Assembly: GCA_030669465.1 (NCBI GenBank)
Contig: DAOVDN010000074.1
Coordinates: 1 to 6,236 of the forward strand
DNA length: 6,236 nucleotides
DNA from: Desulfobacterales bacterium
GTDB taxonomy: Bacteria > Desulfobacterota > Desulfobacteria > Desulfobacterales > ETH-SRB1
Direction of reading: 5' to 3'
The position numbers were made by a program, and so were the translations under genes. The notes under the pieces are model-generated. The model did not search any database. It saw nothing but the letters and a program-made list of their open reading frames with translations, and was not told the DNA's origin. This document shows positions 5,389 through 6,236 of the stretch, in pieces (the first letter of the stretch is position 1; each line of letters begins with the position of its first letter).

Positions 5389-6226
5389 TGACTTGTCTCA
5401 TATTATGCTTTTTCATTGGAGGTGTTACCCAGATATAATCTGCAAAGGAGAGTTCTGCCCTGCTTCCCGCAGGTGCCAGGAAGATGGTTCTAAATGAGGC
5501 CTCTGCGCGATTAAAGGCTCTGTCCGGCACACCGAATTTGCGCTTTATATGACCATTTCCGACCAGAACAACCATCATATCCTCTTTTAGATTAGATGTT
5601 ATGTATTCGGCCATGGCGTCTTCCCACACGCATTGGGCCATATAGAAATTCTCGAAATTTTCCCTTCCTCGTACATGGTGGTATTTAAATATCTCCTCCA
5701 CATAAGCCCTGTGCTCAGCATCTGAGAAGTCTACCACCTTTGGAAGCCGCTTCTTTTCATCATCGGACAGACTCTCAATACCGCCGATTGCTATCTTGGG
5801 AGGGATATGGAAAGGTATGTTCAGGCCTACAAGCCTTATTTTTTTCTCCTTCAAAAGGTCAAGAATATCGCTGTATAATTCAATGTTGAATTTCCAGTTG
5901 GCATACCAGTGGACCTTTTCCAAAAATGCCTTTTGGTCAAGCTTGCCGGCAGACCATAGATCAAGCAATTGCTGGTATGAGTGATCAAACATTTCCATAC
6001 CAACAGCAAGTTTTGGATGCAGATTAAAAAGCTCTTTTATCACCTTGAGTTGGATTTTATGATGAGCCGAATCAATATGGTTCTCTCCTACATATATTAC
6101 CCGGACCGTGTTCAGGTCAGCTATAAGATCTTCAAAAGATACAGGCATTCCTGTTTTTGCGAAAATAATAGTATCCTCGCCAAACGACTTTGATATATCC
6201 TCTATCAAAAGTTTCTTTGGTATCAT
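5318..6226 (-). CDS. ChaN-like (Tiki/heme-binding-uptake superfamily) protein, probable lipoprotein; 5' end uncertain
   Basis: A ChaN-family protein (DUF399/PF04187, related to Tiki and EreA-like hydrolase folds). Campylobacter ChaN is a heme-binding, iron-regulated lipoprotein; whether this one binds heme is inference. From the ATG at 6226 it has 302 codons. Conserved motifs are VIYVGENHIDSAHH (43-56), AVGMEMF (74-80), GLNIP (134-138), MAQCVWEDAMA (196-206) and VVLVGNGHIKRKFGVP (219-234). The histidines and glutamates of GENH, GMEMF and GNGHI form the expected ligand or active-site cluster. There are no membrane segments. Residues from about 280 on (SRRMKAQSSKVKGESSKMKG) are low-complexity and encoded by the heptamer array, so the ancestral stop was probably upstream of this tail. 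The frame stays open through 6235: the codons before the ATG read Gly-Cys-Ala, the end of a possible lipobox, so the true start and signal peptide may lie beyond the window. Confidence 0.85.
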   Translation of the reverse strand: MIPKKLLIEDISKSFGEDTIIFAKTGMPVSFEDLIADLNTVRVIYVGENHIDSAHHKIQLKVIKELFNLHPKLAVGMEMFDHSYQQLLDLWSAGKLDQKAFLEKVHWYANWKFNIELYSDILDLLKEKKIRLVGLNIPFHIPPKIAIGGIESLSDDEKKRLPKVVDFSDAEHRAYVEEIFKYHHVRGRENFENFYMAQCVWEDAMAEYITSNLKEDMMVVLVGNGHIKRKFGVPDRAFNRAEASFRTIFLAPAGSRAELSFADYIWVTPPMKKHNMRQVKSRRMKAQSSKVKGESSKMKGER

Positions 6227-6236
6227 GGCACATCCA

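Overview
The window reads as chromosomal DNA from an anaerobic Gram-negative bacterium. HldD makes an LPS inner-core sugar nucleotide, so the cell has an outer membrane. The oxygen-sensitive class III ribonucleotide reductase (NrdD with its radical-SAM activase NrdG) points to anaerobic growth. The low-to-moderate GC content and the kind of intergenic repeats present make a member of the Desulfobacterota (former Deltaproteobacteria) my best guess. That taxonomic guess is inference and I could not test it.

Layout. Positions 1-608 (minus strand) hold the first two thirds of hldD, which runs off the left edge. Positions 609-893 separate hldD from the divergently transcribed cinA. This gap holds a compact, repeat-built element with 14-bp perfect terminal inverted repeats (682-838). 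cinA occupies 894-2060 on the plus strand and converges on nrdG with 16 nt between the genes. On the minus strand, nrdD (2790-4877, GTG start) and nrdG (2077-2769) form a two-gene operon with a 20-nt spacer. Upstream of nrdD are a promoter and a set of sites resembling boxes for the ribonucleotide-reductase repressor NrdR. Positions 5001-5317 are non-coding and carry a perfect 22-bp inverted repeat and the start of a degenerate heptamer tandem array. That array runs into the 3' end of a ChaN/Tiki-superfamily gene (5318-6226, minus strand), whose 5' end may lie outside the window.

How the genes relate. Only nrdD and nrdG clearly work together: NrdG installs the glycyl radical on NrdD, which then makes deoxyribonucleotides without oxygen, probably under NrdR control. 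hldD (LPS heptose), cinA (NAD-derivative salvage) and the ChaN-like gene (possibly metal or heme related) look like unrelated neighbours.

I see no new multi-gene system here. The points most worth checking are the NrdR-type operator array, an apparent in-frame deletion in the N-terminal domain of CinA, the inverted-repeat element upstream of cinA, and the heptamer array that supplies the C-terminal tail of the ChaN-like protein.
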